Counted from the first letter of the stretch, positions 1 to 8,420 are shown. The stretch: 64,000 nt of DNA from JAUIJL01 sp965366625 (GCA_965366625.1 CBDUGP010000023.1:1-64000); one strand, 5' to 3'. Notes: generated by a model from the sequence alone, not told the origin. Numbers and translations are program-made.

Positions 1-41
1 GCCGACCGCGAGGACTACGACCAGAACACCCGCGGCGGGGT

Positions 42-339
42 TTATTGATGGGTGGCTCGATCCGCCGCCTCCGCCTCAAGCTCCCGCTCGACCTCCATCG
101 CCATCGAATCCGCGAACTCACCGGCCGCCTGAATCCCGAGCAACCGAACCGTCGCCAATCATCGAGGGAAACCGCTGGATGCGGAATTGTTCAATCGACC
201 TTTGGGGGCGATGAATCGAAGCGCATAGGTCACACCAGTGCGGATCGGAATTCGAACTGACTCCCGAATAAAGTTCGCCAAGCTCATCAGCCGCCCTAGG
301 AGGCGCCGACACCTTGCAAACAAAGATCAAAGGCGCCAT
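42..339 (-). pseudogene. frameshifted short hypothetical gene
   Basis: The upstream part reads as a frame that starts MAPLIFVCKVSAPP and stops prematurely at about 118. If one base near 151 is removed, the reading continues as IGDVRLLGIQAAGEFADS and ends at a TAA at 42-44. The same module, IGEVRVIGIHAAGELADP, is present in the gene at 1356-1667, and the DNA of 115-172 is roughly 85% identical to 1559-1615. I therefore read this as a decayed paralogue. The function of the module is unknown to me. The bases after its stop match those after the two following minus-strand genes. Confidence 0.45.
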
Positions 340-467
340 GGACGTCCTAGCCTAGCCGACGGCAGCACTATCTTCACCCAACGCGCCTAGCCGCCGGAAT
401 GCGGGATCTGGAAAGCGGCAAGATCTCCGCGGATCAAATGCTACGACGCCAACGCCCGGGGCGGGAT

Positions 468-1340
468 TTATTGAGGATCGTCCCCAGAACTGTTTTGACT
501 ACCTGACGATCCCGAGTTGCTGGAATCTTTCACCACCTTGGGGCTAACTTTGGGCTTTCGATAAGGCATTGTCCGCTGTAGATAATCCGTGCTTTCCGTC
601 GGGATCGATAACTCACTGATCTGGTTCTTTTTGCTCATACGAACCCCCTTGTCTTCTCGTAGGTCTAAAACTGTTTGTCTGATCCAGTGGTGCTGGGATT
701 CTGCATCACGCGTCGGCTCACGTCGAAGGCCTCTTGGTGCAGGTCTCTCGCGGCCCTTTGGGAACTGTGAAACGACCTGAATTAGCTCTTCTCCTGTTGG
801 AATCACGAGATTCCCAATCACTGAATCACCTTCTCCTGGCTCAAGCCGCATCTCGAATTGTTCATAGCCTCCAAACTTGCCATCCTCAAAACCTGCAATA
901 GTCTCCCACTTCGCCTGATACTCCGTAAAGGCATCTCTCGTTTTTAGAATATGAAGCGAGTCCTGATCTAGAGGTAGGATTCTCTCAGCTCTCAGCTCCC
1001 AAGAAGATAAGTCGACTCTTGTCTGTCCAACGTTTTCGATCTGGACCAGTACCCTAACCAGACACCGCCCGTCATCTAGCCTAAGTGCTTGAGCAGTCTG
1101 TTGGAGATTGAGCTTCTCAGCGCTCAGCCGTTGTCGAAAGAAGGAGAAATAGGTCCAAACACCTCCAACAATGACCGCAGTAATCGTCGAGATTTTTGCC
1201 AAAATGTCAAAGATCCGGGTTTGCTCCTCAGTGTTGAATTGAGCCAATCCTAGCGATGCCCAGACCATCAAGAGTAAGAAGACCACTAGTGGCGCGAACC
1301 ATTTTCTCGGCAGAAGCTCTTCAGATTGCTGTCTTGTCAC
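468..1340 (-). CDS. hypothetical protein with two membrane segments
   Basis: This 290-residue protein has two hydrophobic helices near the N-terminus (about residues 14-34 and 47-67). A beta-rich soluble part follows (about 80-200, LVRVLVQIENVGQTRVDLSSWEL-type strands), then a basic and Ser/Gly-rich tail. I do not recognise a catalytic motif. The strand pattern resembles a small immunoglobulin-like or carbohydrate-binding sandwich anchored in the membrane, which is inference. Its codon use is clearly more AT-rich than the genes after 3600, fitting recent acquisition. It sits in a minus-strand series of unknown genes near a tRNA scar. The TAA stop at 468-470 is followed by the repeated post-stop motif seen after the neighbouring genes. 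Confidence 0.7.
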   Translation of the reverse strand: MTRQQSEELLPRKWFAPLVVFLLLMVWASLGLAQFNTEEQTRIFDILAKISTITAVIVGGVWTYFSFFRQRLSAEKLNLQQTAQALRLDDGRCLVRVLVQIENVGQTRVDLSSWELRAERILPLDQDSLHILKTRDAFTEYQAKWETIAGFEDGKFGGYEQFEMRLEPGEGDSVIGNLVIPTGEELIQVVSQFPKGRERPAPRGLRREPTRDAESQHHWIRQTVLDLREDKGVRMSKKNQISELSIPTESTDYLQRTMPYRKPKVSPKVVKDSSNSGSSGSQNSSGDDPQ

Positions 1341-1355
1341 TACTATCCTTCCCTT

Positions 1356-1667
1356 TCAGCCCTCAGATTTCACATCCAAAGTTCGAACCTCAAATGATTC
1401 CGCAATACCTGCTGCATAGTGCCCGAGCCGGTGCAATCCCACCTGCCATCTTTCGTTCTGGGTGTTTAGTAGGCAAATATATCCACCATCTGTAATATAC
1501 CTTGGTTGGCCGACGCACGACCACTTATGGGGCTTCGTGAATTCACGGAGAGGGTCGGCAAGCTCACCCGCGGCGTGAATCCCGATCACCCGAACCTCGC
1601 CAATCCTCGAGGGAGAGCTCGCAACCCCATCAGCCGTCTCATCGCCCCGACGATCTGACGACACCAA
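1356..1667 (-). CDS. short hypothetical protein, paralogue of the remnant at 42-339
   Basis: The 103-residue reading frame contains IGEVRVIGIHAAGELADP near residues 22-39, then a Cys/Trp/Gly-rich stretch (KWSCVGQPRYITDGGYICLL). No family is recognised. Its N-terminal half is duplicated in the frameshifted copy at 42-339, which suggests a real coding sequence and not a chance frame. It lies 15 bp upstream of the two-TM protein gene on the same strand and could be co-transcribed with it. The first residues (MVSSDRRGDETADGV) look atypical, so the start may be further in. Confidence 0.45.
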   Translation of the reverse strand: MVSSDRRGDETADGVASSPSRIGEVRVIGIHAAGELADPLREFTKPHKWSCVGQPRYITDGGYICLLNTQNERWQVGLHRLGHYAAGIAESFEVRTLDVKSEG

Positions 1668-1682
1668 CGCCCGAGGCGGGAA

Positions 1683-2864
1683 TTACTGGTGGTTGTCTCG
1701 ATCACGAAAGAGCAAGGGCGGTTCGAGGTGGCCGGCCGCTTCCGTCCAAAGCCGGTCGAGCGCCTGCAATCCACTCGCCTGCAATCCACTCGCCTGCCGG
1801 GCTCGCTCCAACACATCCGACAGGGCCTTGTGGGAGCGGATCTGCGGCCCGGTCTCCTCCAACAAGGCATGGAAGCCGTCGAGGTCGTCTTGGCCCACCA
1901 AGATCGAAGCGAGGTCCAACACCACCAAAGCCACGACCACAGGGAGATCGAGCCGAATGGCCTGCTTACGTGCCCGATGCAACCGCTTCGCCGCCAAGGC
2001 GTCCAAGCCGAGCCGGGCGAGCATCCGCCCTTCGGTCCAGATCAAGCGAACCCGCCGAGCGGTGGTTTTCCTGTGCAAATACCACTTTCTATTCGCCGAG
2101 CGGAGCCGGCGGACGCAAGCCTGCAGCTCCTCCGGACCGACCCGCTTCGACACTTCTTGATGCAAGCCCCACCAAGCGCCGTCAAAGAGAGCATTGCGAA
2201 AAGGGTCTTTGAGATCCGGGCGAACCCAAGCCAAGGATTCTGCCGAGCACACGGCCGAGCCCCGAAGCATCAAAACCTCCGCCAAGCCGTGCGCCTCCCC
2301 CTGCCCAGCCGCGGCTCGGTAGAGCGATGCCGAACGGCCGAGCAAGGCCCCGGCATCGTCGCGATGGCCTCGGAGCCGAGCCACCGCGCCTCGGTGGCGG
2401 AAATAGTCGGCCGCGGCAAGTCGATGGACCTTGGCCCCGGAAATCAGCCGCTCCACCCGTCGAAACTCCTCATCAGCACTTGGTCGATCGCCCGTCAACG
2501 CGAAAATCTCGGCCACCAAAGAAACCGCACAAAGCCGGAAAGATCGCCCGACCGCGCGAGAGGGATAAGCAATCCTCTCCGTCAAATCCGCGACCGGCTC
2601 CACCAACCGTCGAGCCGCCTCCGGATCCAACAAACGCAAGCGGTCACAACGCATGAGAAAGAGCCGAAGGAACTCCGGCGTCCAATATCGCTCATGCCTC
2701 AAGACCTTGCGAGCATTCTCCGGCCTCACACAACGAACCAAACGCTGCGCATGCCGAAAGCCGTCGCTAGCCGTCCGCCCGTCGTAGGCCTCCGGCCCAC
2801 CCATCACGAGCCCGCCGTCCGATCGACCGAAGCCAAAGGCGGCTGCTCCGAACCGTCCAACCAC
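1683..2864 (-). CDS. helical repeat (TPR-like) hypothetical protein
   Basis: This 393-residue protein is almost entirely alpha-helical, with Arg/Ala/Leu-rich helix pairs from about residue 40 onward (FLRLFLMRCDRLRLLDPEAARRLVEPV; AEEFRRVERLISGAKVHRLA-like). This fits degenerate tetratricopeptide repeats. Such long TPR-like proteins are common, and often of unknown role, in Acidobacteriota-type genomes (family knowledge). The C-terminus carries a tandem duplication ASGLQASGLQ made by two exact 15-bp repeats (1761-1790). Its 5' end overlaps the 104-residue gene upstream by 61 bp, so the two are probably translationally coupled, or the true start is nearer the VMGGPEA segment. Function unknown. 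Confidence 0.6.
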   Translation of the reverse strand: MVGRFGAAAFGFGRSDGGLVMGGPEAYDGRTASDGFRHAQRLVRCVRPENARKVLRHERYWTPEFLRLFLMRCDRLRLLDPEAARRLVEPVADLTERIAYPSRAVGRSFRLCAVSLVAEIFALTGDRPSADEEFRRVERLISGAKVHRLAAADYFRHRGAVARLRGHRDDAGALLGRSASLYRAAAGQGEAHGLAEVLMLRGSAVCSAESLAWVRPDLKDPFRNALFDGAWWGLHQEVSKRVGPEELQACVRRLRSANRKWYLHRKTTARRVRLIWTEGRMLARLGLDALAAKRLHRARKQAIRLDLPVVVALVVLDLASILVGQDDLDGFHALLEETGPQIRSHKALSDVLERARQASGLQASGLQALDRLWTEAAGHLEPPLLFRDRDNHQ

Positions 2865-3118
2865 CCCAAGACAGCGTCCAACCGCTCCGCCGCTTCGCGA
2901 AAAAACTCCTCATCCAAAAGCTCACAACAAGCCCTACAAGCCGACGCAAGATCAACAGGCGCACCCGTCTCCCGGTCAAAAGCCCCGGGCGGAAAGATCT
3001 CCTTAGAATCCTCCACACACCTACGAAGCTCCTTAAGCCGTCGACGGTGCCCCTCAAATTGCTGCCGAGCGCTAGCCCTCCAATCGTCGGCCAAACGTTC
3101 CGTTTCGTCGTCGTACAT
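2804..3118 (-). CDS. small acidic/basic helical protein, first gene of the island operon
   Basis: This 104-residue protein is rich in charged helices (QQFEGHRRRLKELRRC, FFREAAERLDAVLGWL) and has a Cys pair in ACRACCELLDEEF around residues 62-70. A good ribosome site (AAAGGGG, 7 bases before the ATG) supports this start. It is the promoter-proximal gene of the minus-strand pair. A predicted promoter and two operator-like palindromes lie 40-100 bp upstream, so it is probably tightly regulated. It overlaps the start of the TPR-like gene. No known family recognised. A role as a partner or regulator of the TPR-like protein is only a guess. Confidence 0.55.
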   Translation of the reverse strand: MYDDETERLADDWRASARQQFEGHRRRLKELRRCVEDSKEIFPPGAFDRETGAPVDLASACRACCELLDEEFFREAAERLDAVLGWLDGSEQPPLASVDRTAGS

Positions 3119-3158
3119 GAGTAACCCCTTTAGGTTAGGGGTACCGGTCCGAGACCAT

Positions 3159-3214
3159 TTAATACCAGAGTATGCTCTGAATGCCAGAGAAAGCTCTGAG
3201 AATTTGGTATTCTC
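3159..3214 (-). promoter_or_regulatory. promoter with two CAGAG-N4-CTCTG operators
   Basis: Read on the minus strand, CTGGCA (3187-3182), a 17-bp spacer and TATTAA (3164-3159) form a plausible sigma-70 promoter about 40 bp before the start at 3118. Two perfect palindromes CAGAG-N4-CTCTG lie at 3166-3179 and 3185-3198, 19 bp apart. One is inside the spacer and one overlaps the -35 region. A third inverted repeat, GAGAAT-N5-ATTCTC, follows at 3198-3214. The arrangement is that of a repressor-controlled promoter. The regulator is not identified. Confidence 0.55.
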
Positions 3215-3215
3215 A

Positions 3216-3261
3216 ATGCCCGAAGTCGCTTCTTGTATGCTGTATGCCCGAAGTCGCTTCT
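3216..3261. repeat. 18-bp direct repeat, two copies
   Basis: The sequence ATGCCCGAAGTCGCTTCT occurs at 3216-3233 and again at 3244-3261 (28-bp period) in the gene-free stretch 3119-3430. Apart from the promoter/operators and this repeat I see no gene in that stretch. Confidence 0.7.
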
Positions 3262-3430
3262 AGCGAGCACCGAGCTCGAAAAATCTCGAAAAAGTGGGTC
3301 ATTTTTGGGGACAGTGAGAGACGAGAACACGCTGAGTCTTACGGTTTCGCGCGGTATCCGAAGAGCCGGTAAACCTCTATAGACAAATGGCTTAAGGTAA
3401 GAAGCGGGATGTTATGGAGTCTTAGGATCT

Positions 3431-3486
3431 GGACTTAAAATCCGCCGCCGCAAGGCTTACGGGTTCGAGTCCCGTCTCCGGCACCA
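3431..3486 (+). other. 3' half of tRNA-Leu(UAA), probable attachment-site scar
   Basis: The segment contains the anticodon loop CTTAAAA (anticodon UAA), the class-II variable arm GCCGCAAGGC, a perfect T-arm (ACGGG-TTCGAGT-CCCGT), the acceptor 3' strand CTCCGGC, discriminator A and an encoded CCA. The match to tRNA-Leu stops abruptly on the 5' side at the anticodon stem. No D-arm or matching GCCGGAG 5' acceptor strand is found at the expected distance. Only a GCCGG at 3365-3369 could pair, 60 bp too far away in a degenerate context. Integrases of genomic islands typically target tRNA 3' halves and leave such a duplicate at the far end. No integrase is in the window, so the island would extend to the left. 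Confidence 0.6.
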
Positions 3487-3519
3487 GACTGAAAATAAGC
3501 GATTGAGCAGAAAAACGTG

Positions 3520-3543
3520 AAAGCGCCCAGAACGGGCGCTTTT
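3520..3543 (+). terminator. rho-independent terminator
   Basis: A perfect 9-bp stem (AAAGCGCCC / GGGCGCTTT) with an AGAAC loop, followed by T and more T-rich sequence. It lies just after the tRNA-Leu 3' half, as expected for a terminator inherited with the original tRNA gene. Confidence 0.75.
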
Positions 3544-3617
3544 GGCGTTTATCAGACTGTGCGCGATAGGCTGCACCGTCGGAATTGGCCGGCTCGGCGA
3601 GATCGGGAAGGACAGCG

Positions 3618-4094
3618 ATGAAGAAAACCAATGCGATGCGTTTGATCGACCGTCAGAAGATTCGGTATCGAGTGGCGGAATATGAGGTAGATCCGGATGA
3701 CTTGAGCGGCACGACGGTGGCGGCGAAGATTGGCTTTAAGGCATCGCAAGTCTTCAAGACTCTCTTGGTTCAAGGCAAGAAGGATCTCTATTTTGCCGTG
3801 GTTCCGGTGGATATGACCCTGGACTTGAAGGCCATGGCGTCGGCGGTCGGCGAGCGCAAAGTGGCCATGGTCGCTGTGAAGGACATCCAGAAGCTTACGG
3901 GTTATATCCGGGGTGGGGTCACGGTGTTGGGGGCCAGGAAGGCCTTTCCTACCTTGGTACATCGGACGATGGTGGACTTTGACGAGATTTCGATTTCGGC
4001 CGGCCAGCGGGGTTTGCAAATTCTGATAGACCCCAACGACTATCTGAATCTCGTGGAAGGGCGACTTGGCGAAATCGCCACCTCCGATTCCTGA
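3618..4094 (+). CDS. ybaK: Cys-tRNA(Pro)/Cys-tRNA(Cys) deacylase, YbaK/EbsC family
   Basis: This 158-residue cytoplasmic editing protein hydrolyses mischarged Cys-tRNA(Pro). Family features are KKTNAMRLIDRQKI at the start, VFKTLLVQGKKDLYFAVVPVD with the catalytic-region Lys, GERKVAMVAVKDIQKLTGYIRGGVTVLG, and the C-terminal SAGQRGLQI. The length matches the family (about 155-160). An upstream in-frame ATG exists at 3585, but the ATG at 3618 is preceded by GGGAAGGA and begins exactly where the family begins, so I chose it. It is monocistronic, between a terminator and the long TPR gene. Confidence 0.93.
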   Translation: MKKTNAMRLIDRQKIRYRVAEYEVDPDDLSGTTVAAKIGFKASQVFKTLLVQGKKDLYFAVVPVDMTLDLKAMASAVGERKVAMVAVKDIQKLTGYIRGGVTVLGARKAFPTLVHRTMVDFDEISISAGQRGLQILIDPNDYLNLVEGRLGEIATSDS

Positions 4095-4211
4095 ACTCGT
4101 GGTTGCCTTCCAATGAGGTTTTCTTGCGATCATGGGTGAAAAGCCTTACGATTTAACCGGCGTCGTCCCGTAATTCTGCCAAATACCGATCATCCATGAG
4201 GGAAAACACCT

Positions 4212-7200
4212 TTGATCCGATTTATTCCTACCTCCTGTCCGGCTGAACTTTCCCGTCGCTTTAGGCGCACTGCTTTATTTGCTTTCCTGTTGATCTTTGG
4301 ATTTGGGGGTGGACCCGGGGTTTCCATGGCCGAGGAATCGGCCGCGGCCGCACCGTGGGCGGGTGGTCCTCTGGTGGCCAGCGGTGAAGAGCTGCAGAAG
4401 GCGGCTCGGGAAGCTTCCAAAGACGTGGAGGCCGGCACGGTCGCCATGGTGCTTTATGAAGGGCAAACGCTGGATTTCGATGCGGACGGCCGATTGACCC
4501 GTAAGACCCATCGGGTGTACCAGATCCTGGATCCGTCGGCGGTTGAAGGCTGGGGCAGCATGTCGGCGACCTGGGATCCCTGGTATCAGCGCAAGCCTTG
4601 GTTGGGGGCGCGAGTGATCGGCCCGGACGGCCGCGAGCACAACTTGGATCCGGCGACAGTGGTGGAGGAGTCGATCCCCTCGGAAAATCAGGAAATCCTG
4701 ACCGATCAAAAACGTCTGCGTGCGCCATTGCCCGGGGTTGCGGTGGGCGCGACGGTGGAGGAATGGTCCGAGGTAGTGGACGAAGAGCCGCTTTTCGCCG
4801 CCGGAGTCGTGCAGCGAGTCAATATGGGTCATTGGGTGCCGATGCTCGACCGCCACATCCGAGTTAGCGCACCGCAGGACCTACCGCTCCGTTGGGCTGC
4901 CGACGCCCTAGAAGGTTTGAAACCGGAGGTGCGGAAAGCGAACGGCCGGGTGTTTTGGGAATTCCGCCCCGGCCCCGGTGAGCCGGTTGAAGACATCGAG
5001 GGTTATTTGCCCGGCGATATCGGGCTTTGGCCCCGTTTGACGATTTCTACCGCGGAGTCTTGGCGAGCGGTGGCCGCGCTCTACGGTCAGGTCGTGGATC
5101 AGGCCCTTGAAGGTCAAGATCTTTCAGCGCAAATTGCCGAAGCCGTCGGCGATGCTCGGTCGCGTCAGAGAGTGGCTGAGCGTTTGCTGGCCTGGGTGCA
5201 CGACAGCGTGCGCTATACGGGATTGGAACTCGGCGAGGCGGCACTCTTTCCCCGGACTCCCAGCGAGACCCTGACCCGGGGTTATGGGGATTGCAAAGAC
5301 AAGGCCACGTTGATGGTCGGTCTACTTCGCCAAGCGGGAATCGATGCCAGGGTAGTACTGCTGCGAACGGGATACGGCCGTGACGTGGATCCCTCGACCC
5401 CCGGTTTCGGTGGTTTCAACCACGCGATTGTTGTGATGCCCGGGGATCCGGAGCTGTGGATCGACGCCACCGCAGTCCACGCTCGGGTCGGCGAGCTGCC
5501 GTTTCCCGATCAAGATCGTCTGGCGCTGGTGACCGGCCAAGGAATCAGCGGTTTAGTGCGCACGCCTTTGGATTCTCCAGCCGACAATCTCACCGTCGAA
5601 GAACGCGAGATCACTCTCGATCCCCGCCTGGGCAAGGGCACGATGGTCGAGCTCGGACGGATTTCCGGTTCCAACGAAAGAGCCCTTCGCCGTTCCTACG
5701 CTGTCATCGATGCCCGGCAGATGCACGACGAGATGAAGACCAACATGTCGGAGCAGATGGGAGTGGAGACCGTCAGTGAGGTGACCTGGACCGATCCCGG
5801 AGACCTATCGATTCCATTCGAGTTCAAGCTGGCAGCGGAAGGCGTAGGCTGGGCGTTGACCGACCTGACCGACGCGGCAGTTGCTCGCAATCTCGGAGAT
5901 CTTTTCGACGACCTGCCCCAGACTCTCTTCGAGTACGAAGAGGATGAACCGAGAAAGCACGACTTGCTGCTGCTGCCATATCGACACGAAGCACGTCAGC
6001 ACGTGGTGCCGCCTCTCGGTTACGTGCCCGCCGAGGTGCCGGAGACCAAAACCGTAGAAATCGGTGGCGGCACCTTCCAGCAGGGGTGGAAGGTCAACGA
6101 AGACGGTTCCCTCGATCTGGAACTGATTTTTGATTCAGGGCCGGCGAGATGGACTGCTGACCAAGTTAATCAAGCACGCAAGACCTTGGAGGAATTGCTC
6201 GAAAACCCGGTTTGGCTCGTAGAGATGCGTCACGCCGGTGAGCAAGCCTTGAGTTCCGGCGATTTGGCCGCTGCGCTCGAGATCTTTCGGGCCAACCAGA
6301 AGGCCGAGCCGAAGCTGGCGTTGCACCGTTCGCGTTTGGCTCGGGCCCTGCTCAATGCCGGTTTGGGCATTCGTGCTCGCCAAGAAGCACGCGCTGCAGT
6401 GGACTTGGAGCCGGATTCAGATATTGCCCACCAATTCTTGGGTTTGGTGCTCGATCACGACGAAATCGGGCGCCTTCACTCGGTGGGGTTCGACCGTGCC
6501 GGCGCGTCGGAGGCCTACCGCAAAGCCATCGAACTCGATCCGGAAAATTCCGTGCATCGCCTGAGGCTTTCCGTCCTGCTGAGCCTCAACGACGAAGGGA
6601 TTTGGCTGGGCGAAGGGGCGGATTTGGAAGGGGCTCTGGAGCAGCTGGAAGCCCTGGACGGCATAGCCTCCGATCCGGTGGATGCGATTCGGCGCCGGCT
6701 TGAGCTGCTCTATCGAATGGGTCGTTTTGAGGACCTGCGCGAACTCTATGCATCGTCCAAAGAGGTGGCCGGAGACCAGGGAGTACGTGCGTGGCATACG
6801 GGGGCTGTCGCGGTGTTGGACGGAACCGAGAAGGCGGTCGCGGCCCGATCGGGCGAGAGTGACGGCACTCAAATCTTGGCCATGGCGGCCTATCAACTCT
6901 TGGCCCACAGAGAGTATGACTTGGCGGCCGATTTAGCCGAGCAGGCCAGCAGTGGGCAGAGCAACGCAGCTCAGCTCTTGGTCTTTGTCGACATCCTGCG
7001 TCGGACCGAGCGTCACGAGGAGATGAAGCTCGAGGCGTCCAATCCTGAACAGTGGGCTCGCCGATTCATCGCCACCTTGATGAAGGATGGAGTTGAAGGC
7101 ATCTTGGCGATGGCCGGCAGCCGCTTGAAGGACGAACTCAAGGATCTGGAAACCGATGACTTGGAGCCGCTCGAACAGCTCTTGCGCAGCCGAATGGACC

Positions 7201-8420
7201 GACAAGTCTTGGCCGAGATGGGGATCGATGCGGCGTTGGACCTCTCCCTGAGCCAGGTCAAGGTCGAAGTCTCCGAGGACGGGACCGGCAAGGGTTTGCG
7301 AGTGGAAGCGGGCATCCCGGGATCCGGGGATCCACCATTGGTCGCTTATTTGATCAAGGAGAACGATGGCCTCGAGTTGCTGAGTTTTGCCGATCAAGGC
7401 TCGCTGATCGCCGATCATGCCTTGAGCTTGTTGGATGCCGACCAAGTCGAAGTGGCCAAAACCTGGCTCGAATGGGCCCATGACGATCTTGCGCTTGAGG
7501 TCTCCCCAGATCCGTTCATCAATCACGCCTCTCAACCCTTGTGGAAAGGGTCCAAGGGTTTCGGCGAGCCCTTCGGAGATCTTTCCCAAGAGCAGTTCTT
7601 GAGGTTCGTAAGCCAGATCTTTAGGGCGGTCGACGGTAAGCAGGATGCGGTTGATGAGCTGCGGGAAAAGTGGGTTTCGGTCGAGGATGCGAACGCCAGA
7701 CGGGCCGCTCAGCTGGCGATCATCGCTTCGTTTCTTCCGGCCACGGAGCTGGAGAAGGAGCAGGCGGAGATAGTCCTTGAGGTGACCGGAGCTTGGGTGG
7801 AAGAGGAACCCGAGTCCGAGACGCCCTTAGGGCTTCGGGGCCTAGCCTGGGTCGCCCTGGGAAAACACGAAGAGGTCTATCGAATCGGCCAGGGTATGTT
7901 GGAAGAAGATCCCAAGAACGATTTTGCTTACAACTTCATGCAGCTGGCGGCGGTGGATTCCGCCGATCTGCCCAAGGTGTTTGAGCTGCTCGAAGCCAAG
8001 GAAGCGGCTTCCGCGTCGCAGTCTACGGACTTCAACAACTACGCCTGGTACCTCCTGTTCACGGAGCAGCCGGATCTGGATCGTGCGCTGGAAATGGCTC
8101 AGCGCAGTGCGCAAATGGACAACTATAAGTCTGCCGCCGGCTTGCATACCTTGGCGACGATCCTGGCGGAAAAAGATCGCGCGTCGGAGGCCTTGAAAGT
8201 CTTGATGCAATCGATCGAAATGGCGGGAGTCGAGGAGCCGAGGATTCACGATTGGTACGTCTTCGGCCGGATCGCCGAAAGTCTTGGGGAGGCCGCAGCT
8301 GCGGTTGAACTCTATCGTCGCGTGATCGACTCTGACGAGCCAGAAGGCGGTCCGGAAGCATTCGCCACCGCCAGACTGGCCGAGCGACGGATCAAGGGTT
8401 TGAGCAAAAAGGGCGCTTAG
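4212..8420 (+). CDS. secreted DUF3857-transglutaminase-TPR protein
   Basis: This is a very long (1402-residue) exported protein. It has a signal peptide (about 1-40, TALFAFLLIFGFGGG), a DUF3857 domain (about 60-230), a transglutaminase-like core, and TPRs over the C-terminal two thirds (clearest around 665-830 and 1240-1390). The transglutaminase triad is visible: Cys361 in GYGDCKDKATLM, His404 in GFNHAIVV and Asp418 in LWIDAT. These proteins are typical of Bacteroidota and Acidobacteriota. The substrate is unknown, but a periplasmic protease, amidase or crosslinking role is usually assumed. The start is a TTG with GAGGG 8 bases upstream, because no ATG gives a signal peptide. It converges with the SGNH hydrolase gene. 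Confidence 0.88.
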   Translation: MIRFIPTSCPAELSRRFRRTALFAFLLIFGFGGGPGVSMAEESAAAAPWAGGPLVASGEELQKAAREASKDVEAGTVAMVLYEGQTLDFDADGRLTRKTHRVYQILDPSAVEGWGSMSATWDPWYQRKPWLGARVIGPDGREHNLDPATVVEESIPSENQEILTDQKRLRAPLPGVAVGATVEEWSEVVDEEPLFAAGVVQRVNMGHWVPMLDRHIRVSAPQDLPLRWAADALEGLKPEVRKANGRVFWEFRPGPGEPVEDIEGYLPGDIGLWPRLTISTAESWRAVAALYGQVVDQALEGQDLSAQIAEAVGDARSRQRVAERLLAWVHDSVRYTGLELGEAALFPRTPSETLTRGYGDCKDKATLMVGLLRQAGIDARVVLLRTGYGRDVDPSTPGFGGFNHAIVVMPGDPELWIDATAVHARVGELPFPDQDRLALVTGQGISGLVRTPLDSPADNLTVEEREITLDPRLGKGTMVELGRISGSNERALRRSYAVIDARQMHDEMKTNMSEQMGVETVSEVTWTDPGDLSIPFEFKLAAEGVGWALTDLTDAAVARNLGDLFDDLPQTLFEYEEDEPRKHDLLLLPYRHEARQHVVPPLGYVPAEVPETKTVEIGGGTFQQGWKVNEDGSLDLELIFDSGPARWTADQVNQARKTLEELLENPVWLVEMRHAGEQALSSGDLAAALEIFRANQKAEPKLALHRSRLARALLNAGLGIRARQEARAAVDLEPDSDIAHQFLGLVLDHDEIGRLHSVGFDRAGASEAYRKAIELDPENSVHRLRLSVLLSLNDEGIWLGEGADLEGALEQLEALDGIASDPVDAIRRRLELLYRMGRFEDLRELYASSKEVAGDQGVRAWHTGAVAVLDGTEKAVAARSGESDGTQILAMAAYQLLAHREYDLAADLAEQASSGQSNAAQLLVFVDILRRTERHEEMKLEASNPEQWARRFIATLMKDGVEGILAMAGSRLKDELKDLETDDLEPLEQLLRSRMDRQVLAEMGIDAALDLSLSQVKVEVSEDGTGKGLRVEAGIPGSGDPPLVAYLIKENDGLELLSFADQGSLIADHALSLLDADQVEVAKTWLEWAHDDLALEVSPDPFINHASQPLWKGSKGFGEPFGDLSQEQFLRFVSQIFRAVDGKQDAVDELREKWVSVEDANARRAAQLAIIASFLPATELEKEQAEIVLEVTGAWVEEEPESETPLGLRGLAWVALGKHEEVYRIGQGMLEEDPKNDFAYNFMQLAAVDSADLPKVFELLEAKEAASASQSTDFNNYAWYLLFTEQPDLDRALEMAQRSAQMDNYKSAAGLHTLATILAEKDRASEALKVLMQSIEMAGVEEPRIHDWYVFGRIAESLGEAAAAVELYRRVIDSDEPEGGPEAFATARLAERRIKGLSKKGA

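Noticed and set aside
28..1690. Integron cassette array
   Set aside because: Same-strand small genes with repeated post-stop sequence are suggestive, but no GTTRRRY/RYYYAAC core pair or integrase was found.
1689..3263. 524-residue plus-strand frame opposite the island genes
   Set aside because: Antisense shadow of the TPR-like gene. Composition is dominated by Arg/Pro/Ser and it has no recognisable domain.
3119..3486. tRNA-Leu(UAA) interrupted by a group I intron
   Set aside because: Such introns split the anticodon loop, but no 5' half with a D-arm exists upstream and no convincing P4-P7 core is seen. The match also begins before the usual intron insertion point.
3361..3486. tmRNA 3' end
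   Set aside because: A GGCTTAAGG word and the T-arm looked suggestive, but the variable arm and acceptor end are those of tRNA-Leu, and no tag reading frame or GGGG 5' end is present.
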